The notes: generated by a model not told the origin, from the letters alone. A stretch of DNA of 64,000 nt from Robertmurraya massiliosenegalensis JC6 (GCF_000311725.1 NZ_HE978513.1:598844-662843), one strand, 5' to 3'; numbered from the stretch's first letter, positions 45,765 to 55,264 are shown. Made by a program: numbers and translations.

Positions 45765-47160
45765 ATTTTGCCAGTTCATATATAGCCTGTGCATAAATAG
45801 CGGTTGCTTTAAGTAAGTCCTCGATGATCATGTATTCGTCCTTTTGGTGGGCAATGTCCGGTCTTCCAGGGAATAGTGGACCAAACGCAACTCCTGATTT
45901 TAACGAGCGTGCATACGTCCCTCCACCGATCGAAAGAAGCTCAGCCTTTTCTCCTGTTTGCTCCTCATAGACCTTTTTTAAAGTTTGCACAAGGAAATCT
46001 TGTTCATCAACATGATGTGGTTTCGAATCCGTGAAATTTTCAATCGCAAATCCTTCGTTAAATACCTTATCCTTTAGTCTAGAGAGCGTTTCATCTAGAT
46101 TTGTCGTGACAGGATAGCGCATATTAAGTCCAAGTGTGCCACCAACGTCTTTCTTATAGCTTAGCTTCCCGACATTCATCGTTAAATCTCCGGTAATATC
46201 ATCGGAATATGCAATGCCTAATGCTTTTCCACGTGAATCCTGCTGAAAATATGTAGTCACAAATTGAACATAAGCAGATGCTTGCCTATCAAGTTCTTGA
46301 CCTGAAAGAAACTTCGCTAAAAAGAGTCCTGCGTTTTTACCTTTATCAGGCTCCATCCCATGAGCTGATACGCCCTCTACTTCTAACAGGAAACCTTCCG
46401 CCGTATTAGAATGCTTACCTGTAACTTCATTTTCATTTAAGAAACGTTCGAAAGCTCCAGCTAAATCGGAACCATCTCCTGAAATATTCGCTTTGGCATA
46501 GTCAGGAACCATATTATATCGTCGACCCGATTCAAAAGAGAGAAGGACATTCTTTCCGTCATTACTACTCCCCAAACCCTGTTGAACGAGATCATAATCA
46601 GCAATCCCTTTTTCCGCATAAATGATGGGAAAATCAGCATCGGGAGCAAAGCCACATGTCGGCATTTCTTCATGTTTAAAATAATGGTCGACACAGCGCC
46701 AATTGCTTTCCTCATCTGTACCAATAATCATGCGTACTCGTTTATTTAAAGGCAGTCCTAATTCTTTCACCATTTTCATGGCGTAATAGGCGGCCATAGT
46801 CGGACCTTTATCATCGATGGCACCACGGGCGAAAATCTTTCCATCACGAATTTCAGCACCAAATGGGTCGCTTGTCCACCCGTCTCCTTCTGGCACTACA
46901 TCTACATGGCAGAGGATTCCGATCAATTCTTCGCCTTGCCCAAATTCAAGATGTCCAGCTAAGTTGTCGACATTTTTTGTGACAAACCCATCCTTTTCGC
47001 CAAGCTTGAGCATAAATTGCAACGCTTCCTTCACACCTTCACCAAGCGGAGCGTCTGGAGTTGCATTCTCTTCATCTAATAGACTTTTGATTTTCAATAA
47101 ACGTTGTGTATCTTTGATTAGCTCCTCTTTTCGAGCGAGCACTTCTTTATTCCAATCCAT
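45763..47160 (-). CDS. pepV: M20-family dipeptidase PepV
   Basis: A 465-aa zinc dipeptidase (YtjP in B. subtilis). Metal-site motifs: GILCHVDVVPEGDGW, ARGAIDDKGP, the catalytic EE in IGTDEESNWRCV, and H438-region GGGTYARSLK near the end. A lid domain occupies about residues 190-310. The start at 47160 (MDWNKEV) has GGAGG 6 nt upstream; the frame opens 5 codons earlier. It lies 11 nt after the EcsB-like gene and may be read from the same promoter. Confidence 0.93.
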   Translation of the reverse strand: MDWNKEVLARKEELIKDTQRLLKIKSLLDEENATPDAPLGEGVKEALQFMLKLGEKDGFVTKNVDNLAGHLEFGQGEELIGILCHVDVVPEGDGWTSDPFGAEIRDGKIFARGAIDDKGPTMAAYYAMKMVKELGLPLNKRVRMIIGTDEESNWRCVDHYFKHEEMPTCGFAPDADFPIIYAEKGIADYDLVQQGLGSSNDGKNVLLSFESGRRYNMVPDYAKANISGDGSDLAGAFERFLNENEVTGKHSNTAEGFLLEVEGVSAHGMEPDKGKNAGLFLAKFLSGQELDRQASAYVQFVTTYFQQDSRGKALGIAYSDDITGDLTMNVGKLSYKKDVGGTLGLNMRYPVTTNLDETLSRLKDKVFNEGFAIENFTDSKPHHVDEQDFLVQTLKKVYEEQTGEKAELLSIGGGTYARSLKSGVAFGPLFPGRPDIAHQKDEYMIIEDLLKATAIYAQAIYELAK

Positions 47161-47171
47161 TTGAAACCTCC

Positions 47172-48347
47172 TCAACTAACATTTAAAAAATGGTGATAAA
47201 AGAATGAACCTATACTAAAAAGAATCCCAACAATTAATATAGATAATACAAATAATACCGTAATAGTCCGCTTTTTAGCAGAAAAATAGGCGTCATGCTC
47301 TTGATATTTTTTCGTAAAAGGATGGGATAATACTATTCTCTCCCATACCCCCACTAGCCAACTCCACATCATGATTAAAAAACCACCTATAATGACACAC
47401 TTAATCCATAATGGTGGAATGATAAGTACAGCAGCTGCTGTCACAGAGCAAATTTGGAAATAGGTTAAGATATGCGAACTATTTCGAATAAACACTTTCG
47501 CGAAAAGTTCGATAAATCCATTTGTTGCCGTTCTTCTTCTAAAAATTCTCCGCGATTTTCGAAATAACCATGGTCTTTTCCTTGTGATGACTTTTGTCTT
47601 TTCAAGATCATAAGACATTTGATATACAAGATTAACAAGTTTCTGCTTTTCCTCGCTTTCAATCAATAATTCTACGTCCATGACAGAATTTTTCTTTAAT
47701 AATGGGAAGTAAAGAAAAATGCTCATCAATCCAATTATGATTGCTAAAAAGAAAACGAAAAGGAGAGCATTCAACCAAAAGCTTGCAACCAATTGAACAA
47801 ACCAACTGACCACCATAAAAGCCCCAATAAAAGCTAGGCTTCTAACCGTTTTTCTCTCAATCTTTTTAATATGAAACTTTACATACATAATCAAATACTT
47901 CAGCGATAACAAAAATAAAAAGTATGTACCAACGTGAATCCATGTTAACTCGTAATGTTCCATTAAAAAAGGAAGGAAGACTACAATTATGACGAAAGTG
48001 GACATCGCCTGAAATAGTAATGAATACTGAAATCCCCACTTTTTCAGCCTGTAAAATAACTCTTTTTTCTTCACTAAGAAAACTTTGTCTGCCTCTTCCA
48101 TATAGCTTCGGTATGTCCCTGTCCATGTAAATAAATAACCTACAATAAAAAACAATTCTAGTGGCATCCACTGTATCCACTCCGGAGTCCCTTCTAACCA
48201 CCATGAGCGATAAATAAAAATCGAGATCACATTCGCTGGAATAATGAGATAAAGCCATATCGTCCAATCGGCGATCTGACGAAAGGTGTTGATTTGATAT
48301 CTCCAATTTCGAAGTAAACGATGACGAAAAATGTGAAAGCTACTCAT
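47172..48347 (-). CDS. EcsB-family ABC transporter membrane protein
   Basis: A 391-aa membrane protein with about eight spans in pairs (for example LYLIIPANVISIFIYRSWW, FIVGYLFTWTGTY, ALLFVFFLAIIIGLMSIF, CVIIGGFLIMMWSWLVG) and basic cytoplasmic loops (RKRPWLFRKSRRIFRRRT). It matches EcsB in layout and size (408 aa in B. subtilis). EcsAB affects protein and peptide secretion in Firmicutes. Start 48347 is inside the ATPase gene (8-nt overlap), with GAGGAAC upstream: coupled translation. It is a second ecs-like pair, not the classical ecsABC locus; the substrate is unknown. Confidence 0.85.
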   Translation of the reverse strand: MSSFHIFRHRLLRNWRYQINTFRQIADWTIWLYLIIPANVISIFIYRSWWLEGTPEWIQWMPLELFFIVGYLFTWTGTYRSYMEEADKVFLVKKKELFYRLKKWGFQYSLLFQAMSTFVIIVVFLPFLMEHYELTWIHVGTYFLFLLSLKYLIMYVKFHIKKIERKTVRSLAFIGAFMVVSWFVQLVASFWLNALLFVFFLAIIIGLMSIFLYFPLLKKNSVMDVELLIESEEKQKLVNLVYQMSYDLEKTKVITRKRPWLFRKSRRIFRRRTATNGFIELFAKVFIRNSSHILTYFQICSVTAAAVLIIPPLWIKCVIIGGFLIMMWSWLVGVWERIVLSHPFTKKYQEHDAYFSAKKRTITVLFVLSILIVGILFSIGSFFYHHFLNVS

Positions 48348-49053
48348 TGCTCTGTTCCTCAGCGATTTTATGAAAACAGTCAAAGAGTGAACCATCTATA
48401 AGCCCACATTGCTGTTGAATCTCTGTTAATGTCCCTGATGCTTCCAATACTCCGTTATTGATAAGGAGAAAACGATCACAAACCTTTTCTGCCGTATCTA
48501 ATACATGGGTAGACATAATAATCCCTGCACCGCGTTTTCGCTCTTCTTCAAGGGAAGATAGAAGAAGCTTCACAGCACTTGGATCTAAGCCAATAAACGG
48601 TTCATCAATAATATAAACAGCAGGATTTGTAATTTGAGCGAGAATAAGCATCGCTTTTTGTTGCATTCCTTTTGAAAATGTAGCTGGCAATTGATGGGCT
48701 GCCTCATGTAATTTATATACACGAAGAAGCTCATTCACCTTTATCTGATACTCTTTTTCGTCTAATTCTTCTACTGCTGCAACAAAATCTAAATGCTCCC
48801 ACAATGTCATTTCATCATAAAAAATCGGCCTTTCAGGGATATAGGAGTATTTCTCTCCATCGTGGAATAGGGCTTCACCTTCCATATTCCCCATTAATCC
48901 TAGAATCGATTTAATCGTGGTGCTTTTTCCGGCCCCATTTGGTCCAATCAGGCCAATCAGTTCTCCTTTTTTTAATGAAAATTGAATGTCTTTAATAATC
49001 GCTTGTTCTTTTTCATAGCCTGCTTGTACAATATTAACGGTTAAAAGACTCAA
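48340..49053 (-). CDS. EcsA-like ABC transporter ATPase
   Basis: A 237-aa ATPase. Walker A GPNGAGKSTT, Walker B VYIIDEPFIGLD and the switch histidine in IIMSTHVLDTAE are all canonical. The ABC signature is FSKGMQQ instead of LSGGQ, the same variant seen in EcsA. TTG start at 49053 with AGGAGGTG 7 nt upstream. It pairs with the membrane protein immediately downstream (8-nt overlap). Confidence 0.9.
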   Translation of the reverse strand: MSLLTVNIVQAGYEKEQAIIKDIQFSLKKGELIGLIGPNGAGKSTTIKSILGLMGNMEGEALFHDGEKYSYIPERPIFYDEMTLWEHLDFVAAVEELDEKEYQIKVNELLRVYKLHEAAHQLPATFSKGMQQKAMLILAQITNPAVYIIDEPFIGLDPSAVKLLLSSLEEERKRGAGIIMSTHVLDTAEKVCDRFLLINNGVLEASGTLTEIQQQCGLIDGSLFDCFHKIAEEQSNE

Positions 49054-49111
49054 AACGAGACACCTCCTATTCTTACATACGAATGAACATCGGGAAAGTT
49101 TTCCATATCTT

Positions 49112-49140
49112 GAAAAAGACCATCCAAAAGGGATGATCTT
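49112..49140 (-). terminator. Terminator of the M48-ankyrin gene
   Basis: AAGATCATCC / GGATGGTCTT stem with one G-U pair, then TTTTT on the minus strand. Confidence 0.8.
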
Positions 49141-49149
49141 ATCTACTCT

Positions 49150-50430
49150 TTAATTCTCCTTTATTAATAATGCTATTTCATCATATCCGTTTTCTATAGC
49201 ATAGTCATAAGCCGTTTTACCTGTAGAGTCTTCAATATCTGTATATACCTCAAATTCTAGCAATGTTTCTACCATCACAATGTCGTCATTAAAAACCGCA
49301 CTCATTAATGGTGTTAATTCATAATCGTCCATTGTATTTGGATCGGCACCAGCTTGAAGAAGATATTCCGCTACTTCATATGATGAATAAACAACTGCCC
49401 AATGTAGAGCTGTGGAGCCTTCTAAATCCATTTCATTCATATCAGCTCCATCATTCAAAAGAGATTCGACTTTATCCACATCATTAGCAATTGCCGCATC
49501 AATTAATGGCGTACTCCCATTCATTTCCGAGGCAAATTCTGAAAAGAAATTTGATTTTTCAAGCGCTTGATAGGCAAATGTTAAACCTGTAATGATGATC
49601 ATCATCGATATGATTGCTATGATTAATCCTACCCAAACGCGCCCCTTTGGCTCCTTTAACTCTACTGTTGTGTCAGGGGAATAGCAGGTAGATAATTCAT
49701 AGATTCTCTTTGGTAAATGAGGATGTGTAGATAGCTTTTCGCTCAGCCAAACAAAAAATCCAGATTCTGTTTGAAGTTGCTTCATATACACTTCATGATT
49801 CACCTTCGAATACAGTTCCTTTCCAATCGCTAACATCAATAACGCATTGATTGACGCATCTAATGATTGAATATAATAGGTTGCATAACGATCACAAGTA
49901 TACTCGCAGGCTCGTAAATAGGCATTTCCCAAGAAAGGAATCCACATTGCTGGCAAAATGAATATGCTGATCAAAACATGCTTTCTTTTTAAATGAGCAA
50001 ACTCATGAGCAAGAACAAAAAGGACTTCCTTTTCTCCTTCTTTTTCAATTAGATCAAAGATTCCAGAGTAAAGGACGACCATATCCTTTTGAAAAAAACG
50101 AGTTGCAAAAGCATTGAGCATCCCCTCAGATTCCACAACATAGAGATCGGGAATTTTTGATAACCCCATGTCCTTTGCAACTATCAACGCTTTTTCATAC
50201 AGTTCCGGAAATTGTTCTTCACTTAGCTTTACACCATTTCTTCGAATACCTCCAATATAAAGACCATGAAGCACGAGAGAAAGAAATAAAATAAAAGCGA
50301 TGACAAGCAAACCAATTATGGAAAAAGCTAAAATGATGTACGTTAAAACACTAAATAGGAGAACAACTCCAAAATAAAAATTTTCCTTCCTGTTTACTAG
50401 TTGATTTTCAATGGTTGTATCCAAATACAA
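49150..50430 (-). CDS. M48 zinc metalloprotease fused to ankyrin repeats
   Basis: A 426-aa membrane protein in two parts. Residues 1-295 are an HtpX/M48-type protease: two N-terminal spans (about 19-57), the zinc site LAHEFAHLKRKH (HEFAH 142-146), the third ligand in ACEYTCDRYA (E176), and another span at about 267-287. Residues 306-426 are four ankyrin-like repeats (TPLIDAAIANDVDKVESLL; TALHWAVVYSSYEVAEYLLQ; TPLMSAVFNDDIVMVETLL; TAYDYAIENGYDEIALLI). The protease probably turns over membrane proteins, with the ankyrin tail on the cytoplasmic side as a substrate or partner binder. TTG start at 50430 (ambiguous with TTG 50424). This fusion is unusual; the role is inferred. Confidence 0.88.
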   Translation of the reverse strand: MYLDTTIENQLVNRKENFYFGVVLLFSVLTYIILAFSIIGLLVIAFILFLSLVLHGLYIGGIRRNGVKLSEEQFPELYEKALIVAKDMGLSKIPDLYVVESEGMLNAFATRFFQKDMVVLYSGIFDLIEKEGEKEVLFVLAHEFAHLKRKHVLISIFILPAMWIPFLGNAYLRACEYTCDRYATYYIQSLDASINALLMLAIGKELYSKVNHEVYMKQLQTESGFFVWLSEKLSTHPHLPKRIYELSTCYSPDTTVELKEPKGRVWVGLIIAIISMMIIITGLTFAYQALEKSNFFSEFASEMNGSTPLIDAAIANDVDKVESLLNDGADMNEMDLEGSTALHWAVVYSSYEVAEYLLQAGADPNTMDDYELTPLMSAVFNDDIVMVETLLEFEVYTDIEDSTGKTAYDYAIENGYDEIALLIKEN

Positions 50431-50833
50431 AATCTTCCTTTCATATAATCTGATATGAATTATAACCGATCTGCAAAAGAACGAATAGAGGGAATTTTAT
50501 TTATGAAGAAACACCGTAAGAATTGCTAACAAAAAGTTATGAGAATTTTCAAATTTCATTCATAATTAACTTGTACACTCCCATATGTATTTACAGAGAA
50601 ATGAAGAAAAGGAGGAATGAAATTCAACAATTTATACATTAAAGTAGAAATTATTAGAAAATAAGTTTAGAATTATGTTATAAGGTTCAACATGAAAGTA
50701 TAGTTGAAAGAAATTGATAAAGGGGTTGTCTTGGGCAAAGAAGAGTACATATTGTATGAGAATAATTCTCATAGAAGCTGTCAGTTGTAGGATGATGCCA
50801 CAGGTTTTTTAAAAAGGGATAGGGAGTGGTTTT
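50431..50833. other. Long intergenic region upstream of ytzE
   Basis: No gene of normal size is seen. Features: AAAAGGAGG at 50607-50615 one nt before a 16-codon ATG frame, a TTGTCT / TATTGT pair (50726-50755), and the Fur-box-like palindrome at 50757-50771. Confidence 0.5.
50757..50771 (+). promoter_or_regulatory. Fur/PerR-box-like palindrome upstream of ytzE
   Basis: TGAGAATAATTCTCA, a perfect 7-1-7 palindrome that differs from the Fur consensus TGATAATNATTATCA only by a symmetrical T-to-G change. It lies just after a candidate -10 and 63 nt before ytzE. Confidence 0.55.
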
Positions 50834-51055
50834 TTGAAACCTTCGACTAACCGGATGATAAACCGAATCAAATCCGTCTACATGTTTATTAATCAACAAG
50901 GAACTGTAACAACTCAAGAGCTTGTAGAAGAATTTGGTACAACTCCTCGGACGATCCAACGAGATTTAAATGTCTTGGCTTATAACGACTTAGTAGAAAG
51001 TCCAAGTCGTGGTAAGTGGACAACAACAGAAAAGAAAGTAAAAATGACATCGTAA
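50834..51055 (+). CDS. ytzE: DeoR-type small DNA-binding protein YtzE
   Basis: A 73-aa protein that is only a DeoR-like winged helix: RMINRIKSVYMFINQQGTVT, then the recognition helix GTTPRTIQRDLNVLAYNDLV. No effector domain follows. Small proteins like this occur at the same place in B. subtilis. TTG start at 50834 with AGGGAG about 7 nt upstream. It could regulate itself or its neighbour; targets unknown. A terminator follows. Confidence 0.87.
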   Translation: MKPSTNRMINRIKSVYMFINQQGTVTTQELVEEFGTTPRTIQRDLNVLAYNDLVESPSRGKWTTTEKKVKMTS

Positions 51056-51081
51056 ATGTAGTTAATTGACTTTGGAAAATT

Positions 51082-51117
51082 AGAAATCGCCTCCATCAAT
51101 GAGGCGATTTCTTTATT
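51082..51117. terminator. Bidirectional terminator, ytzE and ytzG
   Basis: 12-bp perfect stem AGAAATCGCCTC / GAGGCGATTTCT then TTTATT. Confidence 0.88.
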
Positions 51118-51837
51118 CTATTTGACTTCGTACTCCAATAAGCTCTGCAACTCATCATCTGTCAGTTCACGATATTCCCCAAGCTCGAGCGATTCATCAA
51201 GCTTCAATGGTCCCATCGATAGTCGTTTCAAGTAGATTACCTTTTTTCCAACCGCTTCAAACATTCTTTTTACTTGATGGAATTTTCCTTCTGTGATCGT
51301 TAATTCAATATCTGAATGAAGTCCTGACTTTAAAATCGTGAGTTCTCCTGGCTTCGTCTCATATCCATCGTCTAACACCACTCCATTTTTAAATGCCTTA
51401 ACATCCTCTTCGGTCACTTCTTGATCAATAACCGCAAAATATGTTTTCGGAACATGTTTCTTTGGCGATAGCAAGCGATGTGAAAGCTGTCCATCATTTG
51501 TTATAAGTAAGAGGCCCTCTGTATCCTTATCCAATCTCCCCACCGGAAATGGCGCAAATACCGCATCTTCCATCTCTAATAAATCAACAACGGTTTGATC
51601 ATAGTTATCTTCAGTCGCTGAAATCACTCCAGGTGGCTTATTCATCATTAAATAAATAAACTCTTTATACTCTATCACATCTCCATTAAGGGTAACGGTA
51701 TCTTGTTCAGGATTGACATGCTCCTTCGCATCCTTCACAAGCTTATCATTGACTTTAACGGCTCCATCCTTCAACAACTTTTTCACATCTTTTCTACTTC
51801 CGTAGCCAAGATTAGCAAGCATTTTATCAATTCTCAT
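51118..51837 (-). CDS. ytzG: RsuA-family pseudouridine synthase YtzG
   Basis: A 239-aa rRNA pseudouridine synthase (same length as B. subtilis YtzG). An N-terminal S4 domain (MRIDKMLANLGYGSRKDVKK) binds RNA; the catalytic domain has the conserved aspartate in GRLDKDTEGLLLIT and KTYFAVID, GKFHQVKRMF. The start at 51837 has GGAGG 6 nt upstream; an in-frame ATG 12 codons upstream is rejected as it lies in the terminator. RsuA acts on 16S rRNA; the exact site here is assumed. Confidence 0.93.
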   Translation of the reverse strand: MRIDKMLANLGYGSRKDVKKLLKDGAVKVNDKLVKDAKEHVNPEQDTVTLNGDVIEYKEFIYLMMNKPPGVISATEDNYDQTVVDLLEMEDAVFAPFPVGRLDKDTEGLLLITNDGQLSHRLLSPKKHVPKTYFAVIDQEVTEEDVKAFKNGVVLDDGYETKPGELTILKSGLHSDIELTITEGKFHQVKRMFEAVGKKVIYLKRLSMGPLKLDESLELGEYRELTDDELQSLLEYEVK

Positions 51838-51858
51838 TCTGATCCTCCACAAAGTGTT

Positions 51859-51894
51859 AAAACAGGCCTTCACTTTACGTGAGGACCTGTTTTT
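51859..51894 (-). terminator. Terminator of murJ
   Basis: 15-bp stem with two G-U pairs (AAAACAGGTCCTCAC / GTGAAGGCCTGTTTT) between the murJ stop and the ytzG start. Confidence 0.7.
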
Positions 51895-51897
51895 GTT

Positions 51898-53517
51898 CTA
51901 TATTTTCAATCTTAGTTTCTGTTTAATTCTATCAACCCTTGCACCAAATAGGAAATTTACCAGTTTTGATTTTAAGCCTAGAAAGAAATAGACGCCCGCA
52001 CCGGCTAAAGCACAGATAATCACGATAATTAGCGCTTCGATTTTCACATCTGGTGAAAGGAACAGCGTGAGTAAACTGTAAACTAGCTTTGTCACAAAAT
52101 ACATAATCGCTGTAAAAATGATGATTAAAATACCTCTTCTAAAGACAAGACGGAAGCGATATTTTGAGAATGCTTTAATGACAAATAAATTAATTAAAAT
52201 CGCTGTACTATAACCAATGGCTGTTGCCAAAATCGCTCCCTTTGTTTCCATCATTTTCATCAATGGGATATTTAAGCTGAGCTTAATTAAGATCCCGACT
52301 AATAAACTAAGAATATTAAATTTCTGCGCATCAATTCCTTGTAAAATCGCTGCTGTCACCGCATAAAGAGCAAACAGCATCCCAATTGGTGCATACGCTT
52401 CTAGCACTTCCGTTCCTAAAGCATCTGGCTTATAGAAAACGGTATAAAAAGGCTCAGCTAACAATGATAGACCTAAGGCAGCTGGTAAAGTTAAATAGGT
52501 TAGTACTTGAAACGTTTGATTCAATTGACGATTTAATCCCAACTGATCTTGCTCTGTGTAGGATTTCGTTATCGCTGGAATCAATGTTAACGAGAAAGCT
52601 GTTGCTAGAGATACAGGAATAATGACGAGTTTCTGAGACTGAAAGTTAAGAATCGAAAAAGCATATTCGGCATCATTAAATGCATATCCTATCGATACCA
52701 TTGTTGGATTAAAGGTTAGCTGGTCAATAAATTGAAATAATGGATTGGCAATTCCGACTAATACAAAGGGAATCGAATAAAGGAGGATTTCCTTATAAAT
52801 ATCTTTAACGGATATATCCATCGTCCGTCTATCTTGTAATAAAAGCTCATCAAACATCGGCTTTTTCTTAACCCAATACCAAAGTAGAACCGCAAGTCCA
52901 CCTAACCCGCCGATAAAAGCTGCAAAAACGGAAAAGCTGACTGCCGTTACTAAACTACCTTGAGCCACCTTCAAAACGATAAAGGCGCCAGCTAACACAA
53001 AAGCAATTCGGACAATTTGTTCAACTACCTGAGAAACAGCTGTCGGTTCCATCGTTTGATGTCCTTGAAAAAATCCCCTAATAATGGACATAAACGGAAT
53101 AATGATCAGAGCGAAACTGACCGCTCTTATAACGGTTGTAACATCAGCCATATGATCAATAAAATCTGGATCGGTAATGACCATCGCTGCTAAAGTAGGC
53201 GCAGCTATATATAAAATAAGAAAGGAGATAATCCCTGTAATCGCCATTAAAACAAGACCTGTTTTAAATAATTTCCTTCCTACGGCATATTCTTCAATGG
53301 CATTATATTTTGAAATAAATTTAGAAACCGATGCCGGAATCCCTGCTGTAGCTATACTGATGAAAATCGTATAGGGAATATAGGCATAATTATAAAGAGC
53401 CGTTCCTTCATTCCCAACTAAGGCGAAAAAAGGGATGACATAGAACAACCCAAGAAATTTCGAAATAAATGTACCAGAGGTTAAAACAAACGTCCCTCTT
53501 AACAGCTTTGACGACAT
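51898..53517 (-). CDS. murJ: Lipid II flippase MurJ (YtgP), MOP superfamily
   Basis: A 539-aa membrane protein with about 14 spans. It begins MSSKLLRGTFVLTSGTFISK and is followed by FLGLFYVIPFFALVG, the family's first helices; GIPASVSKFISKY, IIRGFFQGHQTMEPTAVSQV and LAFSLTLIPAI-like segments are conserved in YtgP. In B. subtilis YtgP (MurJ) flips the wall precursor lipid II across the membrane, redundantly with Amj. The C-terminus is basic (RVDRIKQKLRLKI). It is followed by its own hairpin, then ytzG. Confidence 0.94.
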   Translation of the reverse strand: MSSKLLRGTFVLTSGTFISKFLGLFYVIPFFALVGNEGTALYNYAYIPYTIFISIATAGIPASVSKFISKYNAIEEYAVGRKLFKTGLVLMAITGIISFLILYIAAPTLAAMVITDPDFIDHMADVTTVIRAVSFALIIIPFMSIIRGFFQGHQTMEPTAVSQVVEQIVRIAFVLAGAFIVLKVAQGSLVTAVSFSVFAAFIGGLGGLAVLLWYWVKKKPMFDELLLQDRRTMDISVKDIYKEILLYSIPFVLVGIANPLFQFIDQLTFNPTMVSIGYAFNDAEYAFSILNFQSQKLVIIPVSLATAFSLTLIPAITKSYTEQDQLGLNRQLNQTFQVLTYLTLPAALGLSLLAEPFYTVFYKPDALGTEVLEAYAPIGMLFALYAVTAAILQGIDAQKFNILSLLVGILIKLSLNIPLMKMMETKGAILATAIGYSTAILINLFVIKAFSKYRFRLVFRRGILIIIFTAIMYFVTKLVYSLLTLFLSPDVKIEALIIVIICALAGAGVYFFLGLKSKLVNFLFGARVDRIKQKLRLKI

Positions 53518-53729
53518 AACATCCCATCCTAATTAGAAATCAGCGAAAAAAAAGCTTCCAATTTAACAGTTTACACCTCTTTAAAAATAACTTCTACCTT
53601 TATATGTATCCTTTTCATGACAATCGTTCATGTTCTATAATATACTGATTAGATGCTTTTCAAAAGTAGAAGCCCCATTTCAAAATAAATATACTCCAAT
53701 TAAACGGAGCCATTAAGGAGAATGAATAG

Positions 53730-54995
53730 ATGCAATTTGATGTAATCGTCATTGGTGGTGGGCCTTCTGGTCTGATGGCAGCCATTGCTGCTGGAGAAAA
53801 AGGCGCAAAAGTTCTATTAATCGATAAAGGGGACAAGCTTGGGAGAAAATTAGCGATTTCAGGTGGTGGAAGATGCAATGTCACAAACCGACTTCCGATC
53901 GATGAAATCATCAAACATATCCCGGGAAATGGACGCTTTTTACATAGTGCTTTCTCCATTTTTAATAATGAAGATATCATCGCCTTTTTCGAAAAACTTG
54001 GTATTGAATTAAAGGAAGAAGATCACGGAAGAATGTTCCCTGCTTCTAATAAAGCACAGTCTGTTGTTACTGCTCTGTTAACCCGATTGGAGAATTTGAA
54101 TGTACAAATAAAGACCAACTCCCCTGTCGCTGACATAGACTATGAAGAGGGGCAAATCACTGTACATTTGAATAATGGACAGTGCTACACAGCTGGAGCG
54201 GTTATTATTGCCGTAGGCGGAAAATCAGTTCCTCACACTGGTTCAACAGGTGATGGCTATGCGTGGGCAATAAAGGCTGGGCACACGATCACTGATTTAT
54301 ACCCAACCGAAGTTCCGTTGACCTCATCAGAATCCTTTATTAAGAAAAAGGAATTGCAAGGGTTGTCGTTAAGGGATGTCTCCTTAAGTGTATTAAACCC
54401 GAAAGGCAAGGCGATAATCACTCATCAGATGGATATGATTTTTACTCACTTTGGAATCAGTGGTCCCGCTGTTCTCAGATGTAGCCAGTTTGTCGTCAAG
54501 GCAATGAAAAAATGGAATCTATCTGAGGTGACAATGAGCTTAGATGCTCTTCCAGATAAAAAAGAGGAGCCGCTATTTCAAGAGTTGCAGAAAATCATAA
54601 AAGCAGAGCCGAAAAAGAGCGTGAAAAATATTTTAAAAGGATTACTTCCTGAACGATATTTATTGTTTCTGCTTGAATACAATGAAATTGACCCAGCCAT
54701 TCAAGGTGCAAATCTTTCTTCTGAAAAAATCCGCACATTCACGCGAAGCTGTAAACAATTTGAATTTAAAGTGAATGGAACACTGCCTTTAGAAAAAGCG
54801 TTCGTGACAGGTGGTGGAGTTTCTGTGAAAGAAATTGAGCCACAAACGATGGCATCGAAGAAAAAGAACGGCCTCTACTTCTGTGGCGAAATTCTTGATA
54901 TCCACGGTTACACAGGTGGTTATAATATTACCTCTGCTTTAGTGACAGGAAGACTTGCTGGTATCAATGCAGCTGCCTTTGCTAAAAACAAATAA
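53730..54995 (+). CDS. ytfP: FAD/NAD(P)-binding flavoprotein YtfP (HI0933 family)
   Basis: A 421-aa flavoprotein. The dinucleotide fold [20 protein letters not shown] opens the protein; [18 protein letters not shown] is the hallmark of the HI0933 family, and [20 protein letters not shown] closes the FAD site. Reaction unknown. AAGGAG lies about 9 nt before the ATG. Monocistronic, divergent from murJ, convergent with cse60. Confidence 0.94.
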   Translation: MQFDVIVIGGGPSGLMAAIAAGEKGAKVLLIDKGDKLGRKLAISGGGRCNVTNRLPIDEIIKHIPGNGRFLHSAFSIFNNEDIIAFFEKLGIELKEEDHGRMFPASNKAQSVVTALLTRLENLNVQIKTNSPVADIDYEEGQITVHLNNGQCYTAGAVIIAVGGKSVPHTGSTGDGYAWAIKAGHTITDLYPTEVPLTSSESFIKKKELQGLSLRDVSLSVLNPKGKAIITHQMDMIFTHFGISGPAVLRCSQFVVKAMKKWNLSEVTMSLDALPDKKEEPLFQELQKIIKAEPKKSVKNILKGLLPERYLLFLLEYNEIDPAIQGANLSSEKIRTFTRSCKQFEFKVNGTLPLEKAFVTGGGVSVKEIEPQTMASKKKNGLYFCGEILDIHGYTGGYNITSALVTGRLAGINAAAFAKNK

Positions 54996-55020
54996 TAGAG
55001 CCAAACGGCTCTATTATTTT
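54991..55020. terminator. Bidirectional terminator, ytfP and cse60
   Basis: AATAATAGAGCC / GGCTCTATTATT perfect stem with a 4-nt loop; it includes the ytfP stop codon. Confidence 0.88.
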
Positions 55021-55202
55021 CTATACACAATCATCGCTGAAAAACAGTATACCTGTTCCTCGTCCTCTTCATCCTCTGGAAATGCAGCAATATTGTATTT
55101 AATATCGAGTAATTTTTTTTCGTCTAATCGCTCTAAAAAACGATTCATTTCTCTTTCTAAATCCTTTTCATGTTCCTGATCAAATACTTTAACCTGGATC
55201 AC
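55014..55202 (-). CDS. cse60: Sporulation protein Cse60 (YteV)
   Basis: A 62-aa acidic protein, MIQVKVFDQEHEKDLEREMN at the start and QVYCFSAMIVYRK at the end, the length and ends of B. subtilis Cse60/YteV, a sigma-E-controlled sporulation protein of unknown activity. GTG start with GGGAGAG 8 nt upstream. Between ytfP and ytwF as in B. subtilis. Confidence 0.9.
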   Translation of the reverse strand: MIQVKVFDQEHEKDLEREMNRFLERLDEKKLLDIKYNIAAFPEDEEDEEQVYCFSAMIVYRK

Positions 55203-55264
55203 TTATCCTCTCTCCCAATCTTTTTTACTACCAGTATCGTCAATTTAGGAGAATTCTATAACAA

